Source: Bacteroidaceae bacterium (GTDB lineage Bacteria; Bacteroidota; Bacteroidia; Bacteroidales; Bacteroidaceae). Taken from it: a stretch of 64,000 nucleotides of DNA. Positions 34,070 to 43,069 of the stretch are shown here, one piece after another. The stretch is taken from assembly GCA_017483765.1 (NCBI GenBank), contig JAFUVE010000038.1, forward strand, positions 32,882 through 96,881. The letters run 5' to 3'. How positions within the stretch are numbered: position 1 is the first letter of the stretch; every line of letters begins with the position of its first letter. The position numbers were made by a program, and so were the translations under genes. Under the pieces are notes generated by a model that made no database searches, had not been told where the DNA came from, and saw only the letters and a program-made list of their open reading frames with translations.

Positions 34070-36685
34070 ATGAAATTGAAACTGAAACCGATACTGATGG
34101 ATGTGGCTTGCGTGCTGTTCTTTGCCGTGATAGCGTCCGTCTATTTCTACCCGGCATTCAAGGGCTGGCGTCTGACCGGCGAGGACAACTCCGCCAACGA
34201 CGGTCTGAAGATAGAAATCAACCAGTACCGCGAGAGCCATGACGGTGAGACTCCCCGCTGGATCAACTCCATCTTCTCCGGAATGCCCACCTATCAGATT
34301 GCGCCGAGTTACGACTCAGCGAAGCCGATGTCGCTTGTTGAAAAGATTTACCATCTGGGCCTGCCCGACTACGTGTGGTATGTGTTCGTGTCGATGCTGG
34401 GCTTCTACATCCTGCTCCGCGCGTTCGACTTCCGCCGCTGGATGGCTGCGCTCGGTGCGATCGTTTGGGCGTTCTCCAGCTATTTCTTCATCATCATCGC
34501 CGCCGGCCACCTCTGGAAGGCCATCACCCTGGCTTATATCCCTCCGACGATAGCCGGAGTAGTGATGTGCTTCAAAGGCAAATACCTGTGGGGTTTCGTT
34601 GTCACCGCCCTGTTTGCCACGCTTCAGATCAACGGCAACCACGTGCAGATGACGTATTACTTCCTGATACCAGAGCTGCTGATGTTCGCTGCATTCGCCA
34701 TTCAGTGCCTTCGTAAGGGCAAAGCCGGCCATCTGCTGAAAGCCACCGCCGCCATCGCCATCGCCGCGGTAATAGCAATCGGCCTGAACGCATCGAACCT
34801 CTATCACACATATAAGTATTCCGAGGACACGATGCGCGGCAAGAGCGAGTTGGTGAAGGAAGGAAAGGAGCACGACCAGACCGACAGCGGCCTGGAGCGC
34901 AGCTATATCACTCAGTGGAGCTACGGCATCTCTGAGACGTTCACCCTGCTAATCCCTAATGCGAAAGGCGGTGCCACCGTGCCGCTGGCAGCCAACGAGA
35001 CCGCGATGAGGAAGGCCAAGCCCGACCTCACGAGTGCTGGTATCTACCAGCAACTGCCTCAGTATTTCGGCGAGCAGCCCGGCACCAGCGGACCGGTGTA
35101 TGTGGGAGCGCTCATCTGTATGCTCTTTGTGCTCGCCCTGTTCGTCGTGCCCAACCGCAATCCGCTGAAATGGGTTCTGCTTGTCGCCACCATCCTCTCG
35201 TTCCTCCTCTCATGGGGAAAGAACTTCCAGGGATTCACCGATTTCTTTATCGACCATATTCCGCTATACTCGAAATTCCGCACCGTCTCGTCCATCCTCG
35301 TGGTGGCAGAGTTCACGATTCCGCTGCTGGCCATGATAGGCTTGAAGCAGTTCGTGGAGAACATGCGTGATGCCAACCTCCGTCCGAAGATGTTCCGGAG
35401 TCTGGTGATAAGCACAGTCATCGCCGGAGGCATCTGCTTGCTGTTCGCCCTTGTGCCGACTATCGGCGGGCAGTGTGTGGCCTCGATGGAGGAAAGCTCC
35501 ATCCGCCAGCAGCTGGATCCTACTTCTGCCAACATGATTCTCTCAAGTATAGCGGAGATGCGTGCTGCGATGGTGAAGTCCGACGCCTGGCGCTCGCTGC
35601 TCATCATCCTGCTTGGAGCCGCCCTCCTTTATTGCTATTATAACACGGCGATGAAGAACAAGGGCCAGGTGGCATGGAGCACTCAGGCAGCCATCGGCGG
35701 CCTGATTATCGTGGTGTGCCTTGCCGACATGTGGCAGGTGAACAAGCGCTATATGAACAACGACCTTTTCAAGGAGCCTGCAGTCCAGACGGCGCGCGAG
35801 AAGACTCCTGTCGACGAATATATCCTGCAGAAGAGTGGCGACAAGCGCGACTACCGCGTTTTCAACGCTACGGTGAGCACGTTCAACGACAACACCACCT
35901 CTTTCTTCTATAACAGCGTGGGCGGCTATCATCCAGCCAAGCTCCGCCGCTATCAGGAGCTGATAGAGAGCCATATCGTTGAGGAATTCCCGAAGGCGCT
36001 GGGTATGTTCTCTCAGGACCGTCTGAACACCGACGCCATGCTGGCCGACGACAACCTGAAATTCCCGGTCTACAATCTCTCCGGCCTCAATGCCGACTCC
36101 ATCTGCCCTGTGCTGAACATGCTGAACACCCGCTGGTTCATCTACGGCGACCAGAACAACGTGTTCCCGCTTGAGAACACGACTGCCTACGGCAACGCCT
36201 GGTTTGTGGACAAGCTGAAAGTGGTGGACAACGCCAACCAGGAACTGGACGCGCTGCATGAGGTGTCGCCACGCCATAACGCCATCGTGGACAAGGAGTT
36301 TGCGAAGGTGCTGGGCGATGCGGCTGCCGTGGACTCGGCGGCCTATGTGAAACTGACCGCCCAGACATCCACTACCTCCACCTATGAGGCAGAGAGCCAG
36401 AATGGGGGTGTGGCTGTATTCTCCGAGATATACTATCCCGGTTGGGAAGCCACGATCGACGGCAAGCCGGCTGAGATCGCCCGTGCCAACTATGTGCTGC
36501 GTGCGATGAAGATTCCTGCCGGCAAGCACAAGATCGAGATGACTTTCGATCCCCAGTCCGTCCACAAGACCGAGACCGTGGCATACGCCAGCCTCGCTGT
36601 GCTCGTGCTCGCCACGCTGCTTGCCGCTTTCCTGTCGTGGAGGCGTAAAGACGGCGCGCACTCAGAACCGGCCGCAAGCAAGTAG
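34070..36685 (+). CDS. YfhO family multi-pass membrane protein
   Basis: 871 residues with about 12 membrane helices, a large periplasmic middle and C-terminal part, and a last helix near 845-865 (AYASLAVLVLATLLAAFL). The sequence follows YfhO: VYFYPAFKGWRLTGEDNS, SIFSGMPTYQI, a GT-C-type topology and a C-terminal beta domain (EIYYPGWEATIDGKPAEI). YfhO-type proteins are thought to glycosylate lipoteichoic acid or other envelope glycans from a lipid-linked donor; the Bacteroidota substrate is unknown. The ATG at 34070 is preferred to a TTG at 34022. It ends just before a strong terminator, so it is likely co-transcribed with murF. Confidence 0.9.
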   Translation: MKLKLKPILMDVACVLFFAVIASVYFYPAFKGWRLTGEDNSANDGLKIEINQYRESHDGETPRWINSIFSGMPTYQIAPSYDSAKPMSLVEKIYHLGLPDYVWYVFVSMLGFYILLRAFDFRRWMAALGAIVWAFSSYFFIIIAAGHLWKAITLAYIPPTIAGVVMCFKGKYLWGFVVTALFATLQINGNHVQMTYYFLIPELLMFAAFAIQCLRKGKAGHLLKATAAIAIAAVIAIGLNASNLYHTYKYSEDTMRGKSELVKEGKEHDQTDSGLERSYITQWSYGISETFTLLIPNAKGGATVPLAANETAMRKAKPDLTSAGIYQQLPQYFGEQPGTSGPVYVGALICMLFVLALFVVPNRNPLKWVLLVATILSFLLSWGKNFQGFTDFFIDHIPLYSKFRTVSSILVVAEFTIPLLAMIGLKQFVENMRDANLRPKMFRSLVISTVIAGGICLLFALVPTIGGQCVASMEESSIRQQLDPTSANMILSSIAEMRAAMVKSDAWRSLLIILLGAALLYCYYNTAMKNKGQVAWSTQAAIGGLIIVVCLADMWQVNKRYMNNDLFKEPAVQTAREKTPVDEYILQKSGDKRDYRVFNATVSTFNDNTTSFFYNSVGGYHPAKLRRYQELIESHIVEEFPKALGMFSQDRLNTDAMLADDNLKFPVYNLSGLNADSICPVLNMLNTRWFIYGDQNNVFPLENTTAYGNAWFVDKLKVVDNANQELDALHEVSPRHNAIVDKEFAKVLGDAAAVDSAAYVKLTAQTSTTSTYEAESQNGGVAVFSEIYYPGWEATIDGKPAEIARANYVLRAMKIPAGKHKIEMTFDPQSVHKTETVAYASLAVLVLATLLAAFLSWRRKDGAHSEPAASK

Positions 36686-36704
36686 GCTGCGGTTCTGGGC
36701 TCAT

Positions 36705-36752
36705 AAAAAAACAACCGGCTGTGTTCCTTGGAATGCAGCCGGTTGTTTTTTA
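36705..36752 (+). terminator. Bidirectional intrinsic terminator after YfhO
   Basis: The stem AACAACCGGCTG and its complement CAGCCGGTTGTT flank a 14-nt loop, with an A run on the left and a T run on the right. Confidence 0.93.
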
Positions 36753-36804
36753 TGTGCGTATTTGAAATTTTTGTGCATGATAAATTTGGAGAAATGAAAT
36801 AATA

Positions 36805-36862
36805 ATCCTAAATTTGCACAAAATAATAGAGAAAAGTGTTGTATGACCACACTTTTCTACAC
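36805..36862 (+). promoter_or_regulatory. Promoter and leader hairpin of an AAA ATPase gene (copy 1)
   Basis: A -7 box TAAATTTG (36809-36816) is followed by GAAAAGTG (36831-36838) and CACTTTTC (36850-36857), an 8-bp stem with TTGTATG in the loop, then CTACA. The same arrangement, with one compensatory pair change, occurs at 45078-45137. Confidence 0.75.
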
Positions 36863-36877
36863 AATTTAGTGTAATAT

Positions 36878-38212
36878 ATGGAGATAAGAAGAGATATTAT
36901 AGATCTGTTCAAGTCGTGGAAAAACTCATCTTCCCGCAAGCCCTTATTGTTAAAAGGTGCTCGTCAGATAGGCAAGACATGGGTGATGGAGGCCTTTGGC
37001 AAGGAGTATTATGATTATTATGTCCGTTTCGATTTCGACCGACATCCTGAGCTGAAGTCGATATTTCAAGTAACAAAGTCACCTGAGCGGTTATTGAAAG
37101 AATTAGCTCTTCATTGCGACTGCCCCCTTCTTCCTGAAAAGACTCTGATTATTTTTGACGAAATACAGGAATGTGAAGAGGCGCTCAACAGTCTTAAGTA
37201 TTTTTGTGAGGATGCCCCGGAGTATCATGTAATGGCGGCAGGCTCATTGTTAGGGGTGGCGGTAAGGAACCGAAGAATGACGGTCCCCGTTGGCAAGGTG
37301 AATGTCGTCAGGATGTTTCCACTGACATTCAGGGAATTCCTAAGGGCAAGCGATTTCCGTACCTTTACCTACGTTGATTCTTTGGATGAGATTCATCATC
37401 TCCCGGAAATCATCATGAATAAGCTTCAGACAGAATATCGACGTTATCAGGTCTGTGGAGGAATGCCTGATGCCGTTGTCACGTTGTTGGAGAACAAAGG
37501 AATGGCGTCTGTTGAAATGGTATTGCAGGATATTCTCGACTTGTATGAGTTGGATTTTGCTAAGTATGCTGCTCCCAATGAAATTCCACGCATACACTCT
37601 TTGTGGCATTCACTCCCTGCCCAATTATCGAAAGAGAACCGTAAGTTCATTTATAAGGTGGTCCGTCCTGGGGCTCGTTCTAAGGATTATGAGGATGCCC
37701 TCATGTGGCTGGAGGAAGCTGGTATGATTTACCGTGTTTATGATATCAGCAAGCCGGGAATTCCACTGTCCGCATACCAGGAATTTAATGCTTTTAAAGT
37801 TTATGCCTGCGACTGTGGGCTTTTGCGAAGGCTTGCCCATTTGTCTGCGGAAGTGGTTACGGACCCTCTTGCGATATATTCGGAGTTCAAAGGTGCAATG
37901 GCGGAAAATACAGTGCTGCAGTCGGTTGTTCCGTTACTTGACGGCGGCCCGTTGTGTTATTGGACATCTGGTCGGATGGCTGAGGTCGAGTTTGTTATTC
38001 AGTGGGGAGCAAATATTGTGCCGATTGAGGTAAAGGCAGCCGGTAACATCAATGGCAACAGTCTTTCAGAGTACTTTAAAAAATATAATCCGCCTTATCG
38101 GATTCGTTTTTCCATGTTGAACCTTCAGTATAATGGCGGACTGCTCAGCGCTCCGTCTCCTTTGGCCGGATGGCTCGACCATTTGTTCAGTTTGATGAGA
38201 AGTAAAAGATGA
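36878..38212 (+). CDS. AAA ATPase with DUF4143 domain
   Basis: 444 residues: N-terminal AAA_14 ATPase with Walker A LLLKGARQIGKTW (24-36), Walker B LIIFDEIQE with sensor segment VMAAGSLLGV, then a DUF4143 C-terminal part with a PD-(D/E)XK-nuclease-like core (AEVEFVIQWGANIVPIEVKAAG). Such proteins are abundant in Bacteroidota and of unknown role; DNA mobility, defence or regulation have been suggested. The E-x-K motif (VEFVIQ, IEVKA) is intact. It has its own promoter with a leader hairpin. The downstream terminator (38581-38626) is separated from it by an inserted element. Similar genes occur at 46096 and, as a remnant, at 22774. Confidence 0.9.
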   Translation: MEIRRDIIDLFKSWKNSSSRKPLLLKGARQIGKTWVMEAFGKEYYDYYVRFDFDRHPELKSIFQVTKSPERLLKELALHCDCPLLPEKTLIIFDEIQECEEALNSLKYFCEDAPEYHVMAAGSLLGVAVRNRRMTVPVGKVNVVRMFPLTFREFLRASDFRTFTYVDSLDEIHHLPEIIMNKLQTEYRRYQVCGGMPDAVVTLLENKGMASVEMVLQDILDLYELDFAKYAAPNEIPRIHSLWHSLPAQLSKENRKFIYKVVRPGARSKDYEDALMWLEEAGMIYRVYDISKPGIPLSAYQEFNAFKVYACDCGLLRRLAHLSAEVVTDPLAIYSEFKGAMAENTVLQSVVPLLDGGPLCYWTSGRMAEVEFVIQWGANIVPIEVKAAGNINGNSLSEYFKKYNPPYRIRFSMLNLQYNGGLLSAPSPLAGWLDHLFSLMRSKR

Positions 38213-38262
38213 ATAGCCCGACGGTGAGACGAGCTATTTTATTATCTTACTTAGTAAGAGTA

Positions 38263-38515
38263 AAAAAATAAGTTGCCTCATTTTTTAGTATCATTCAATA
38301 GTGTCTTGACCCATTTCTTGAGTCATTTCACGTACTTGAGAATAATGATAAAACTAAGCAAAAAATTACAAAATATTGATAAAAATGTTTATCAGACAAA
38401 AAGGAAGATTAATCAGTCATATGAAAAAAGAGTGGAAAAGCAAGTGGTTTTTGCTCCCAGACTAGGAAAATGGAACTATCTTATTAAACCCGCAGAATGA
38501 GGCAACTTATTTTTT
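38263..38515. mobile_element. Small inverted-repeat (MITE-like) element, type B
   Basis: The ends are AAAAAATAAGTTGCCTCATT (38263-38282) and its perfect 20-bp complement (38496-38515). The 253-bp element contains a short open frame (from ATG 38346, 51 residues, Lys-rich) that ends inside the right repeat; I do not call it a gene. A degraded relative lies at 891-994. Confidence 0.8.
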
Positions 38516-38580
38516 AAACATTACTTAACTAATCAAAAATGTGTGGATAAGTAGGAATTTGTATAGATTTTTCGTATAAA

Positions 38581-38626
38581 AGTGTGGAGTTTTGTGTGTT
38601 TTTACAAATCTCCACACTGTTTTTTT
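38581..38626 (+). terminator. Strong intrinsic terminator, probably of the ATPase gene
   Basis: A 15-bp stem with one mismatch (AGTGTGGAGTTTTGT against ACAAATCTCCACACT) is followed by GTTTTTTT. No gene lies between it and the type B element, so it probably belonged to the ATPase gene before the element entered. Confidence 0.88.
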
Positions 38627-38746
38627 AATTTTTTATTGGCATTTTTGTTAAATTCGCAATGTCAAAGGGAATAATCGACAAATGATTTTCGGCTTTGATT
38701 TTTAGTGTCAAACTAAATCATGTTAAACAAATCACTTTTTGTAAAA

Positions 38747-39598
38747 ATGAAAAGAATGTTCATGATGGCATTGTCGGTCGTGATACTGGCTGCTTGCACA
38801 GGGTCAAGCAAGACTGACGGTGACAGTTCTTCGAAACCCTCAGCTCTTTCTTTGGATTCCATTGCAGATTCTGTATGTTTCAAAGTGAAAGGTCAGGATG
38901 TGTGTGTGAAAGCCAATGTCGTGGTTCCATCCAACAATGAAAACGTCAAAAAAGGTGTGACAGAGATTTTTCGAGAGTTAGGCCAGGATGACGATTTCAC
39001 TGGTTATCCTGACTCGCTGAAAGTGGATACGAACGATGTCCGCTCATTGGTGAGGTTTCTGCTTGAAAGCAAAGCTGCATGGCTCAAGAGCGACGCCGAG
39101 GACCTGACAGGAGACCTGGAGACACCCCTGTCCTATACCCTTGACATGTACCAGCTGGAGGAGACAGGCAATCATGTGACATTTGCCTTTACCGAGGAGA
39201 GTATGTTCAGCGGCCCCCATCCATATTATTCCTGCCTTGGCGTCAGCTATCTCATGCCATCAGGCCGGAAATTGACCATCGCGGACCTCTCATCCGACAA
39301 GACGGATGAAATCAGGAAAGAGGTCCAGTCCGTCGTCAAACGCAACCTCACGGAGCTCTCGAAAGGAGAAGACGTGGATATCGATGCCGCCTTGAATCTT
39401 AAAAATGAAGATGGCAGCGACCGCCTGCTTGAGTTGCCCGAAAACGGCTTCTATCTCCTGGGCGACAGCATGGTGTTCACCTACCAGACCGATGAGATCT
39501 GCTCCTATGCCTTTGGTATGCCTGAGGCAAAGATTCCTCTGAAGCAGATGAAGGAGAAGGGATGGCTGGGAAAGGAATTGTCAGACCTTGTGAAATAA
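38747..39598 (+). CDS. Lipoprotein with DUF3298/RsiV-like domain
   Basis: A lipoprotein signal MKRMFMMALSVVILAAC (lipobox LAAC) is followed by a Ser/Asp-rich linker and about 230 residues with the DUF3298 pattern (HVTFAFTEESMFSGPHPYYS, GVSYLMPSGRKLTIADL, YLLGDSMVFTYQTDEICSYAFGM). In RsiV this fold binds lysozyme; in Bacteroidota the ligand is unknown. The start at 38747 fits the signal; ATG 38720 adds nine residues. It is first in a run of small exported proteins on the plus strand (to 44961). Confidence 0.82.
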   Translation: MKRMFMMALSVVILAACTGSSKTDGDSSSKPSALSLDSIADSVCFKVKGQDVCVKANVVVPSNNENVKKGVTEIFRELGQDDDFTGYPDSLKVDTNDVRSLVRFLLESKAAWLKSDAEDLTGDLETPLSYTLDMYQLEETGNHVTFAFTEESMFSGPHPYYSCLGVSYLMPSGRKLTIADLSSDKTDEIRKEVQSVVKRNLTELSKGEDVDIDAALNLKNEDGSDRLLELPENGFYLLGDSMVFTYQTDEICSYAFGMPEAKIPLKQMKEKGWLGKELSDLVK

Positions 39599-39616
39599 AC
39601 TGAAAATACAGATATT

Positions 39617-40129
39617 ATGAAAAAAATTATTCTATTCCTGGCTATTTTGTTTGCCAGCAGCATCACTTGCAGTGCTCAGTTGCTGAGCGGTGTTGTGAAT
39701 GACCCAGACGGATATACGAATATCCGTACCAAACCAACGACGAGCGCTCCGGTTCTCTTCAGATACGACTCGGGCGACCTCATCTTCTACTCACCCATGA
39801 AAAACGGCTGGAGCAAAGTCTATGAGCAGGACGACGTGTCCACATTCCTGGGCTATATGAGCACAAGCCGTATCAAGCGAATCAACATCAGCGAAATGTC
39901 AGATCCTCCAACGGAAGCACGTCCCACATATCGTCGCGGTGTGATCGTGGATCCCGTGGACTCCTACGTGAATATCCGCAAGGGTCCTGGCACCAATTAT
40001 GCCATCGACGGGAGGCTGGATGTCGGTGAAAAGGTGTTGTACATACCTGTAAATAGCAATTGGGTGAAGATTTACAATCAGTACAATAAAGAGTTTATTG
40101 GCTATGTGGCCAGAAGCAGAATTAGATAA
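39617..40129 (+). CDS. Secreted protein with two bacterial SH3 domains
   Basis: 170 residues: signal peptide (MKKIILFLAILFASSITCSAQ), then two SH3b domains at about 25-88 and 110-170 (DPDGYTNIRTKPTTSAPVLF and DPVDSYVNIRKGPGTNYAI; each closes with GYM/GYV). SH3b domains usually bind peptidoglycan or proteins in the envelope. There is no catalytic domain, so it may be a wall-binding adaptor. It starts 18 bp after the DUF3298 gene and is likely co-transcribed. Confidence 0.85.
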   Translation: MKKIILFLAILFASSITCSAQLLSGVVNDPDGYTNIRTKPTTSAPVLFRYDSGDLIFYSPMKNGWSKVYEQDDVSTFLGYMSTSRIKRINISEMSDPPTEARPTYRRGVIVDPVDSYVNIRKGPGTNYAIDGRLDVGEKVLYIPVNSNWVKIYNQYNKEFIGYVARSRIR

Positions 40130-40174
40130 ATAAAAGGCTTCGTGAATTACTAAACCATTAATAACTATAAGATT

Positions 40175-40726
40175 ATGAAAAAGATAGCTTCTTTTATATC
40201 CCTGTTTTTACTGACTGTGTCAACCTTGTCGGCACAGTCTATCTATGGCACCTGGCGCGGCATGCGCGAGGCCGACGAGGAGATGTCCACCTGGATGTAT
40301 ATTGCATTCATTGAGGAGGACAACTCCTTTGCGATGATTTCCCAGAACACGTTTGCCAATGAGGATTTGTCTTTTGAGGCCAATATCCGCGGTTATGGCT
40401 TATTCAGTTTCGATGGTGAGCGCCTCAACATGATGCTTGACGGAAGCAAGACTACCGCCTCGCTGGAAGAAATAGTTTTCAGTGACGAGATGCAGAAATT
40501 GTTCAGAAAGGACCGTACGCTAAAAGCCAAGATGCAGTCAGAAGTTCAGAAAACGTTCAGTGGAACCAAGAGGGGCCTTCAGAACGCCTTGAATGAGAAA
40601 GCCGAGCAGTTCCGCCATTGTAAGGTGGTGGGTCTCACTCCTACCAAGCTTATCATCCAGTTCGGACTGGACGACGACGACCCTGTGGAGATATTCGAGC
40701 GTGACGACGACTATGCGTTGGAGTAA
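40175..40726 (+). CDS. Secreted protein with lipocalin-like start, unknown function
   Basis: 183 residues, signal peptide MKKIASFISLFLLTVSTLSAQ. The mature protein begins SIYGTWRGMREADEEMSTWM, where GTW and the following strands look like a lipocalin-type barrel. A helical middle (KMQSEVQKTFSGTKRGLQ) and a last strand (TKLIIQFGLDDDDPVEIFER) do not fit a plain lipocalin. I cannot assign a function. It lies 45 bp after the SH3 gene, with the same direction and similar codon use. Confidence 0.62.
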   Translation: MKKIASFISLFLLTVSTLSAQSIYGTWRGMREADEEMSTWMYIAFIEEDNSFAMISQNTFANEDLSFEANIRGYGLFSFDGERLNMMLDGSKTTASLEEIVFSDEMQKLFRKDRTLKAKMQSEVQKTFSGTKRGLQNALNEKAEQFRHCKVVGLTPTKLIIQFGLDDDDPVEIFERDDDYALE

Positions 40727-40761
40727 TTCTTATTAAATGAAATGATAAAAGGCGAATGATT

Positions 40762-41355
40762 ATGAAGAAATTGCATTTGTTGCTTGTCGCTTTTTGCGTG
40801 ATTCTGCCATTCTGTTCTTGTGACTCAAATGCTACGAAGACCAGCGATAAAACGGACAGTGCGGAGGACGCTTGCCCGTCGACTCATAGTGGCGATAAGG
40901 CCATTGAAAGTCCCGACCTTACGCTGTTCGGGCTCAAAGGCAATGTGAAGTCCGTGACCGACGAAATCGGCGGAGTCTATAATTTCACGAATGACGGCAA
41001 GCTGGATTTGGCTGAGTCTCAGGTGCAACGTGACGACAAGGGCCGGATTGTCTCTTACACGATTGACGAGCTGACGACAGACGTAGTCTGGGATAAGGAC
41101 GGCCATGTTGCTCAGCAGAAAGTGCCAGGTCAGACCACAAGCTACACCTATGATGACCGCGGTCTGCTTCTTACTTCCTATACCGAAGTTGACACTTGGG
41201 AGCTCAGCATTTACAAGTACTTGAAATTTGATGAGCAAGGTAACTGGGTGGAGCGTGAGCGTTCATGGCTTGGATACAGTGCAGGTGTGGAAGAAGGTGA
41301 AGACCCTATCTACAGGAACAAAGAAGTAGAGAAACGTACAATCAGCTATTATTAA
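40762..41355 (+). CDS. Lipoprotein with YD-type strand repeats
   Basis: A lipoprotein signal (MKKLHLLLVAFCVILPFCSC; ATG 40762, or 40756 with two more residues) is followed by a Thr/Asp-rich linker and about 130 residues of short strand repeats: GLKGNVKSVTDEIGG, RDDKGRIVSYTID, YDDRGLLLTSYTE and FDEQGNWVERERSWLG. The last motif resembles YDEEDNWIEVRYLN in the ectodomain of the kinase at 10745, so both may use the same fold. No enzyme motif is seen. It may bind the same kind of ligand in the envelope. Confidence 0.72.
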   Translation: MKKLHLLLVAFCVILPFCSCDSNATKTSDKTDSAEDACPSTHSGDKAIESPDLTLFGLKGNVKSVTDEIGGVYNFTNDGKLDLAESQVQRDDKGRIVSYTIDELTTDVVWDKDGHVAQQKVPGQTTSYTYDDRGLLLTSYTEVDTWELSIYKYLKFDEQGNWVERERSWLGYSAGVEEGEDPIYRNKEVEKRTISYY

Positions 41356-41423
41356 TCATCCAGGAATAATCGCATTTTGTTGATGAACGTACATTCAGGT
41401 TGTCTTTACGGGCTATCTTATAA

Positions 41424-41599
41424 GGCATGTTCTAATAATTAATAAATCCAAAAGAATTATCTTTGCCTGTGTTTGTCTCTTTTTGGCATCTTTGTCCTTA
41501 ACCTCTTGAACCGTAGCTCGCTACGCTTCTGCGAGTTTGCGGGCAAATCTGCTCAAAAATAGTCTAAACACAGCCTAAAGCTAATTTTTAGAACCTGCC
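41424..41599. mobile_element. Dispersed inverted-repeat element (type A cousin)
   Basis: The ends are GGCATGTTCTAATAATT and the near-complement of GGCAGGTTCTAAAAATT. The interior contains CGTAGCTCGCTACGC, parallel to the TAGCTCGCTA core of the copies at 32366 and 63866, but the remaining sequence differs. There is no coding content. It occupies the gap between two small secreted-protein genes. Confidence 0.65.
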
Positions 41600-41643
41600 A
41601 TAATAGGAACATTAAAATATCAGCAGAACTCCATTATAGTAAA

Positions 41644-41683
41644 TAATTATCAATTGTTTTAACTAATTATCAATTGTTTTAAC
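41644..41683. repeat. 20-bp direct repeat, two copies
   Basis: TAATTATCAATTGTTTTAAC occurs twice in tandem, about 34 bp before the gene at 41717. Each copy carries the palindrome CAATTG, so it could be an operator or part of the promoter. No clear TAnnTTTG box is present. Confidence 0.75.
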
Positions 41684-41716
41684 ATAAAATAATACACAGA
41701 CAAAAATCAATTAATA

Positions 41717-42394
41717 ATGAAAAAATGTTTATTTTTGTTGCTCACATTGGTAACTACCGGGCTGTACGCTCAACAAAAATTTAATAATCCACCATGTGCA
41801 CGTAATGCACAGGGATTAATTACATTGGAAGACTGTCCGACAGAACATCCGCAGTTGTCTGTGAAGATGAACGACGAATGCAACCATGTTACCATCTATC
41901 TTAATGGTCAAGTGATGCAAGAGCTGAAAAGTGAAGAAGAATTTGTTTCACCTTCTGATGATAAATCTGTTCATTTTTTAGATGCTAATTTTGATGGTCA
42001 TTGTGACATTTTCATAGGTCCCGGATGCTCTCGCACCTATAGTTCGCTTTTTCTCTGGAATCCTAAGAACGGAAAGTTTGAATGTGCTGTTGGAGAAAAC
42101 AACAATCCTCATCTTCAGAACTTCATGATTGACCCTGCAAGCAAGTTGGTTTATGACGGTGGAAGTTCAAGTTTCTGCGAAGAGGATGCTTATAAAATGA
42201 AATGGAACGGCAACTGTCTGGTGACATTGGAAGAACTGAAGGTGATTACCGACCCGAAAGAATACCGCGCAAATGGTGTGAAATATCATTATACCGTAAA
42301 AAATGCGAAGACTGATAAACTCATCAAAGCCACTAACTACAGGCAAAACCTACATTTATCCTGGCAAAAGTATGTCAAGACAATGGATTGGTAG
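41717..42394 (+). CDS. Secreted protein, XAC2610-like
   Basis: 225 residues: signal peptide MKKCLFLLLTLVTTGLYAQ, then a domain with FLDANFDGHCDIFIGPGCSR and SSLFLWNPKNGKFECAV. This is the pattern of XAC2610/VCGC-type repeat proteins, with a calcium-loop-like DANFDGHCD. Such proteins are secreted and sometimes inhibit lysozyme or bind glycans; activity here is unknown. Four Cys residues could form disulphides. The A/T-rich leader has two copies of a 20-bp repeat. The next lipoprotein gene begins 39 bp downstream. Confidence 0.65.
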   Translation: MKKCLFLLLTLVTTGLYAQQKFNNPPCARNAQGLITLEDCPTEHPQLSVKMNDECNHVTIYLNGQVMQELKSEEEFVSPSDDKSVHFLDANFDGHCDIFIGPGCSRTYSSLFLWNPKNGKFECAVGENNNPHLQNFMIDPASKLVYDGGSSSFCEEDAYKMKWNGNCLVTLEELKVITDPKEYRANGVKYHYTVKNAKTDKLIKATNYRQNLHLSWQKYVKTMDW

Positions 42395-42433
42395 GCTTTA
42401 GTGTTTAATAATATAACCAATATCAAATTAATC

Positions 42434-43069
42434 ATGAAAAGAAATAGTATATTAGTCGTTTTGTTTGCGACTGTGGTGGCAGTTTGTCTGTCATCCTGTA
42501 AAAATGGTACGTCATCCGACAAATCTGATGAGAAAGCCAATGTTGAGGCGAGCACATCTGAAAACGGAGCAAACCAGGAAGCTGGTGCCCCTCTGCTAAA
42601 CGCAACCGACCTGATGGCCGTTTATGACAATCTGGAAGACACCACCTACTTCAAGAAAAACTTAGCTTCCAAAGGTTTCAAACCGCTGCTGTTGCAGCCT
42701 CAGCTAAACGAAGAAGGCGTTAAGGTGGGTGATTGGTTCACCGAGATCTGGGGATACAATTTCACGTTGGATCCAAAAAACGAGTCGTATGAGTTGGGAT
42801 TGACAGCGGAGACCGACGACGCCATGGCAGTCATTGTACAACACATGGACGATGCCACAGCAACCATCTATTTCAAAAATCCAGCCTATATGGAAGTGTA
42901 TCAGAAACAGCTGGAGGACATGGGACTCAAGCACTACACTGCCGACGAATATGACGCATGGGCAAGAGAAGGCTATAAGCCCGGAGAGGATGTCGAGAAA
43001 GTGTTCTATCTGAGGAAAGACCCGTATAACGACAAGCTATATTCTCTCACCTACTCTTACGATGTGTAA
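42434..43069 (+). CDS. Lipoprotein of unknown function
   Basis: 211 residues with lipoprotein signal MKRNSILVVLFATVVAVCLSSC and an acidic Ser-rich linker. The mature domain (TDLMAVYDNLEDTTYFKKNL, WGYNFTLDPKNESYELGLTA, YLRKDPYNDKLYSLTYSY) is mixed alpha/beta; I do not recognise it. An upstream GTG (42401) is in frame but would put 11 residues before the signal, so ATG 42434 is preferred. Its TAA stop is followed in the same frame by 89 open codons that encode a dockerin-like segment (see the next entry). Confidence 0.7.
   Translation: MKRNSILVVLFATVVAVCLSSCKNGTSSDKSDEKANVEASTSENGANQEAGAPLLNATDLMAVYDNLEDTTYFKKNLASKGFKPLLLQPQLNEEGVKVGDWFTEIWGYNFTLDPKNESYELGLTAETDDAMAVIVQHMDDATATIYFKNPAYMEVYQKQLEDMGLKHYTADEYDAWAREGYKPGEDVEKVFYLRKDPYNDKLYSLTYSYDV

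Noticed and set aside
35543-36661. 372-residue minus-strand reading frame opposite YfhO
   Set aside because: His/Gly/Val-rich composition of an antisense frame; YfhO is well supported.
36878-38212. Anti-phage defence gene
   Set aside because: DUF4143 ATPases sometimes occur in defence islands, but no known defence partner is adjacent and the role of the family is open.
38346-38500. 51-residue Lys-rich open frame inside element B
   Set aside because: It ends in the terminal repeat and has no family match; probably incidental.
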